DNA of 64,000 nt from Bolinopsis microptera (taxonomy: Eukaryota > Ctenophora > Tentaculata > Lobata > Bolinopsidae), in the NCBI RefSeq assembly GCF_026151205.1, contig NC_087077.1, positions 12,562,983 through 12,626,982 on the forward strand, read 5' to 3'. Shown here piece after piece: positions 51,201 to 57,200 of the stretch. The translations under genes were made by a program, and so were the position numbers. Each line of letters begins with the position of its first letter. Position 1 is the first letter of the stretch. The notes beneath the pieces are model-generated. The model was given only the letters and a program-made list of their open reading frames with translations, was not told where the DNA came from and did no database searches.

Positions 51201-54200
51201 TAACATAATCAGTTACCACTATATCGAGATTGTAACATAATCAGTTACCACTATATCGAGATTGTAACATAATCAGTTACCACTACATTGAGATTGTCAC
51301 CAAACCATGGTTACCACTATTATACATACATAATATGTTGAGTTATGTTTAAATGTAATACGAGTTATGTTATGTTATAATGAGTTATGTCGATCAGCTC
51401 AACCAGAAGTAGTTAAACAATGTGTTCAGGGTGCAACTAGTGGTACAGTTTGTGGGGACAATTTCAACCAGGAAGCAGCAGCGGTAATCTGTAAACAAAT
51501 GGGACACGACCATGCGACCAGCTGGAATACTAGAGATCACAAGGGTATTCAGGTACAGTCAACAAACATACACACGGACTAACTCACGTACAGACAAAAA
51601 TACCTAATTAAATGCGTTTCTGCACCAAGCACAGCGATAAGCAGCTATATTAATTCTTCACTAACTCAACCTTGTTTGGAAGATTCTAACCGAATAATAA
51701 ATTTCAGATGATGTACCCAGCTATCATGAACAATGTGAGCTGCACAAACACAGACCAAGCGTTCGGAGACTGCAGCTACGCGTTTGACCACGAGTGTACG
51801 GCAGACGTGTACCTGGTGTGTCAGGCCAAGGAGACCCTAGTCAGCATGTGCCCAGCAGGTAGTCACTACGAGGATAATACGTGCCAGCCCTGCGCACACA
51901 ACACTTACAAAGCTCTCTATAACGGGGACCCCTGTGTGAGGTGCCCGCCTGGGAGCGTCAGCGGGCCTGGCAGCTCCAGCTGCACGGTGTGTCCTGAAAC
52001 CAGTGTGCATGTGGGGAATAACTGGCATTGTACCTGCGCTGAAGGAACCTACTTCAACATGAACAATGGGAAGTGTGAGACTTGTGCTCCTAACACTTAC
52101 ATCGCAAAGACTTTAAACTCCTCCTGCATAACTTGTCCAGCCGGCAGCACTTCCGCGCAAGGAGCAACTTCCTGCACGTGCAGCCCAGGTAGCGTGTGGA
52201 CCACACTGTTCGATTTAGGCACGTGCAAGGAGTGTGGCGCAAACAGTTACAGCTCAACTGGCGGTACCTGTGAGAAGTGTCTTGATGGTCCCATCCTTGA
52301 AGACAAGTCGGGTTGTAAGTGCGGGTCTGGACGTTTCTGGAATAGCGCTGATAATGCATGTGCTGTGTGCCCAGCGAACAGTGTTAGTGTGTCGGGCGCT
52401 AAAGAGTGCACTCAGTGCCCTCAGTATACTATAGCTAGTTCAGAAACTAAGTGTTCCTTCTGTGAGGAAGGAAAACACTGGGTGGACTACCAGTGTCTGG
52501 ATTGCCCTGAGGGCTCAGTAGGTAATAAAATAGATTGTCTTAAAGTGGGCTCAGCGGATAACCAGGGAGACACACACGCCGTTAAAGCTGGAGCTGCCGG
52601 TAATGCCTGGTTGTGGCCGGTCATAGTGGCGGTGGTTCTAGCAATAGCGTGTGTGGTTCTGGTGTTTTGGGTGATCAACCTCCGGAACAAGGTGAAACGC
52701 AACACTGTGTCCTACGGGACGGACATCCTCGAGGAGGCTGAGTTTATGGAGATGTCTTACGAGCCGCGCATCACGGACCTTAGTTCAGCTGATAACGTGC
52801 AGTTACTTCCTGCTGATGATTAAGTAGACTTACTATAGACTTACTGTGGTGATGTTTGTTGCTATAGTGATATTTGTTGCTATAGTGATACTTGCACCTA
52901 TGGTGGATACATAATATTTGTTGCTATAGTGACTTAAATTGTTGCTTTAATTAATATTCAAGTCACTATTGTGGCTTCGTTTGTTTTCATGGTGAAAAGG
53001 TCGCTATAGTTCGGATAGTAACTGGACTATTTGAAAATATTTTCATCCAATCAGATGGTTGCCATGGTTACCAACTACCAATCAGATAACCCCAACCCGA
53101 GATGTTAGATCTAATTCAGATCTAAATTTAGAGCTGAATATTGTAAAGAAAATATCTTTTTACCAAGAGATTCATAGAATTTATAATTGTAATTGTAAGA
53201 ATTTACTGTTACTGTTGAAATCGAAGGAAACTTTAGGGAATTGGACATTGGTTATTTAGATTTCAAGACAGTGACAAATTTATATGTAATACGAATGAGT
53301 GACCAGAACAGAGAGAGAGAGAGAGTGACCCATATTATTACTATGCAGATAATTTATTCAAACAGTATTAAACATATTAAGATATTGCATGTGTCACAAG
53401 TAAATTTAAACTTTAGAGCACAATCTTTTTAAGTTTTTACATGAAATATAAGAAGACATGAAACCAGGGACTTTAGATTTCATTGATATTTCCGAATTAT
53501 TATGACAGCGTTTTTAACAATTTGATTCAATATTTTTACTTATAATTTTATACCAGGCAAGTAGAAATATATCTAGTATAGTTATAAAATCTTTAGCTGG
53601 ACTCTTTTACTGATTTCCATATAAGGTAATGTTACCATGGACATTGTAACACTACCATATAAGGTAATGTCTAGAAGATATTGATTATCCCTTTCAATGT
53701 AAATACTTAACATTACATTCCCGTTTTTGATTAAACTTAGAATTAGTTTTCAGATTTTGTTTCTTAAACTTTTGATTTCTGAGTTTATAAATAAGAATAT
53801 AATTTTCGACAGTTGCAAATTTTATGAGTGGTGTTTTATTTCTCCCTCAAACTCAAACCTCTCAGACCATGTCTCAGGATCTATTTCGTTTTAACCAATC
53901 AAAGCATATAAGCCGGTAGGGTACCCTTATTCGCTAATATTTAATAGTGACAATCGATCATTTTTCAAAAATAGTGACAACCGATAATTTTTTCAATAAA
54001 TGGCGATGGCATCCTTTACCCTCAGCGCCGTTTCAATCACTCTAAATCAGAGATTTTCAAAAGCATCTTATTCAAACCTGATGTTATAGCAAGCAACATT
54101 TGACAGAGCATAGTGTGGAGTGAGCTATGTGCCCATCCTTGCAGAACCCGGTGGATGTCCTTGCTGTACGGCAGTGTTAAACAAGGAACTGAAACCGAGG

Positions 54201-57200
54201 GGTTCCGTTCAGGCCCTTCACACTTTGTTTCTGTCTAGTTCTAATGTACCGTCACAATAGTGACTTTAATATAAACCTGATGGCAGATTATGATTTAAGG
54301 GACTGGCCCACACGAACTATAATGTTTACAGCTCAACAGTCCGTCTCTGTAACCCGCAGAGCATATCATATTACTAACCCGCCAATGCTTTAAACTTTCA
54401 AACAGCAACCGAACGTTACCATGACAACCTGCAACGACCCCACATATCCAGTGTCATAACAAGAGCGAGTTAACTGTTAATGATATAATAACCAATCTAT
54501 CAAACTCATTATCTCATATTTGGCTTTATTCCAGCACATCCATTACCCCATATTTGGCGTCTGTCAAGATTCTACTTAACACGCTACATATTAAAGTGAG
54601 ACATACATTCAAGCTAATGTTTCCAATAAATACATGGGTGGCGAATATGTAATGGTCCTATTTGCGCTGAGCTGAATTCTATGACGTCACAGCTCTCGTA
54701 ATGAGTTGTGCATGTTGTGCAGCAGTGTGACAGAAACTGTGGTGTTGACTTAATAACTATGCACAGTAGAACTCCAAGTAAAGCTTGCTTATTAAGCAGA
54801 GTTCTGGTGATGGTTGAGTAGTGTAGCGCGTGTAGCATGGCAGTGCTTGTAGAGAGTTATACTGTAATAGTAAGCAGGCACCGTGATGTAATAATACTAC
54901 AAATATAGGTTCTTAACGCAAGCTTAAAAAATATTGGCTTTTTTCTGCTTTAAACTTTTAAAGATAAAAACTACAGCTGTATATATAATTGAAATAGAGG
55001 CTTGAGAAACTACATCCAGGAGTAGCTTTGAAAACTTATCAAAGGAAATTATGGTTGATATTTCTGTTTTACTATATTTACCCTTTGGTTGTGGTACAGG
55101 TATCTCAGAATGATTTTAATTGAAACCACGTTCGATGAAAAACTTACCTCCCGTAATCGTTCATATAATCGGAATTTCTACAATTCATTGAATAAGCTAA
55201 CAATTTGGTTACTTTTATGAACGATGTTCATGAAGATCACGTACTCTTCAGTACCGTAATAAGTACCGTAATAAGTACCGTAATAAGTACCGTAATTACC
55301 TGTCTTCAGACTGAAGTAGGAGCTCCTTATTCTGGGAGACCTCAATCTCCAGCTCGTGTCCCCTCTCCTGCTCCTTCCTTCTTCCAGCCTCGCTCTCTTC
55401 GAAATTCTCTCTCAGTTTTGCACACTTATCCTCGCATTCCTTTATAACTAAACTCTGAGGGGAGGGGTTACAATGGTGCACATTGTACATTCATAAAACA
55501 GTGTAGATGACATCTATCCAGTAGAATAACAAGACAATCATAACATCATTGAAAGTTTTCAGTCTGTAAGTATGTCTGTAAGTATGTCTGCAAGTATGTC
55601 TGTCAGTATGTCTGTCAGTTAATCAGAAAGTATGTCAGTAAGTATGTCTGTTAGTAATCTAAGTATGTCTGTAAGTATGTCTGTAAAGACGTGTAAGTAT
55701 GTACCATGTTGTCAGCTTGAGATTTGTACTCCTCCTCCATCCTACTCATAGAGTTGGTTGTCTCATCTATAAGTTTCTGTAAGTGTTCCTGGTTTTCGGC
55801 TTGTAACCTCACTGTTGCTTCCTCCTGCTCCTCCTTCAGCTTAGATAACTAGGAATAAAGTACAATCTTATTGTCTAGAGTCTCCAAATTCAAATTCTAA
55901 TTTACTATATTAAGTTGAAAATACGTGAAAACTGCCTCAGTCCTGAAATGTGATTTTGATAAAGACCCCCCGGCCTCCTTATGTAATAAACTATTTTGTT
56001 ATCTTACCCTCTTCTCGCACTCCGTCCTCAGATTTGAGGTAGTCTGATTCTGTGCGTTCCTAAAATCATATGCCTGACGTTCCTTTACCTCTCTTAACCT
56101 CACATTTTCCTCTTGTGCCTGTGTGATTTTATGTTTAACCGATTAGGGGATCATGTAACAAATTTAAACGATACTAAATAACGAGATTTATGCTTTGATG
56201 GGTCAAGTTATCTTACTTGTTAAAGGCTTTTTTTTCTCTAAGGCTTAAAAGGTTAATTATATGATGTATAATACTTGAAATTAACTGACAAGAGCTTACA
56301 TAATATATAACTTAATTAAATTGGAAATAATTTTAAGATCGTTTTTCTTGGTGGTTATCAATCTTAAGATTCTACACTCGTTTATCTTGGGGCGACTGCG
56401 GATGAATACCATCATTACTGATTTGTCGATTTCATATGAAACGTCAGCTAACACATCTCATGACAAAGAAAGAGAATGTCTAACATCCTCAATCCTCATA
56501 ACGGTCACACAGACACTGAAGACAAACAATCCCACAGAAACATATGCTAATCATATTAATCTGCTGAAGACGATTTAAAGATGCTTTTTTAAACTTCTGT
56601 TTAACTAACAAACTTAACTAACTATCGTATTACAAATATATTTCAAGAATCTCCCATCATTTCGTTCTAATCGTCTTACTTTACCTGTTGTAACCTCCTC
56701 TCTAAGGTCTTGTTGTTGTTTTCAAGTTGTAAAACTTTATTTCTGTACTCGGATCTAAATTCTTCTACTTCTTTCGTCTTCTTGTCCAGGATCTAGTGGA
56801 TTGATTTAATACATTTTATTAAATTAAACGGTAAAATCGTGACTTGACCATACTACGCATAAAGTTTCCTTTAAATTTTAAATTGAATTATTTTTCTTTT
56901 GTAGGAACGGGGTATTTAATACTTTGTTTCATTTAGTTTCATTTTATTTCGTTAATTTAGTTTTGATTAGACTGTTAAAAATGGCATAAAATTTAAATTT
57001 TTGTTTCACTGAAAGTAACTTCCTTTAAGTGCAACTCTTAAAAACTAATTTCAACTTTACAAGAACATAATATTAATACATAATGAACAATAAACATTCA
57101 CCATGTTGCAATATTTACAACAGAGCTATGTCGTGACTAAAGCTACCTTCTGTAAAAGCTCGTCGTGATGACGCTGAAGTTTCAATCTCTCCTCACTATA

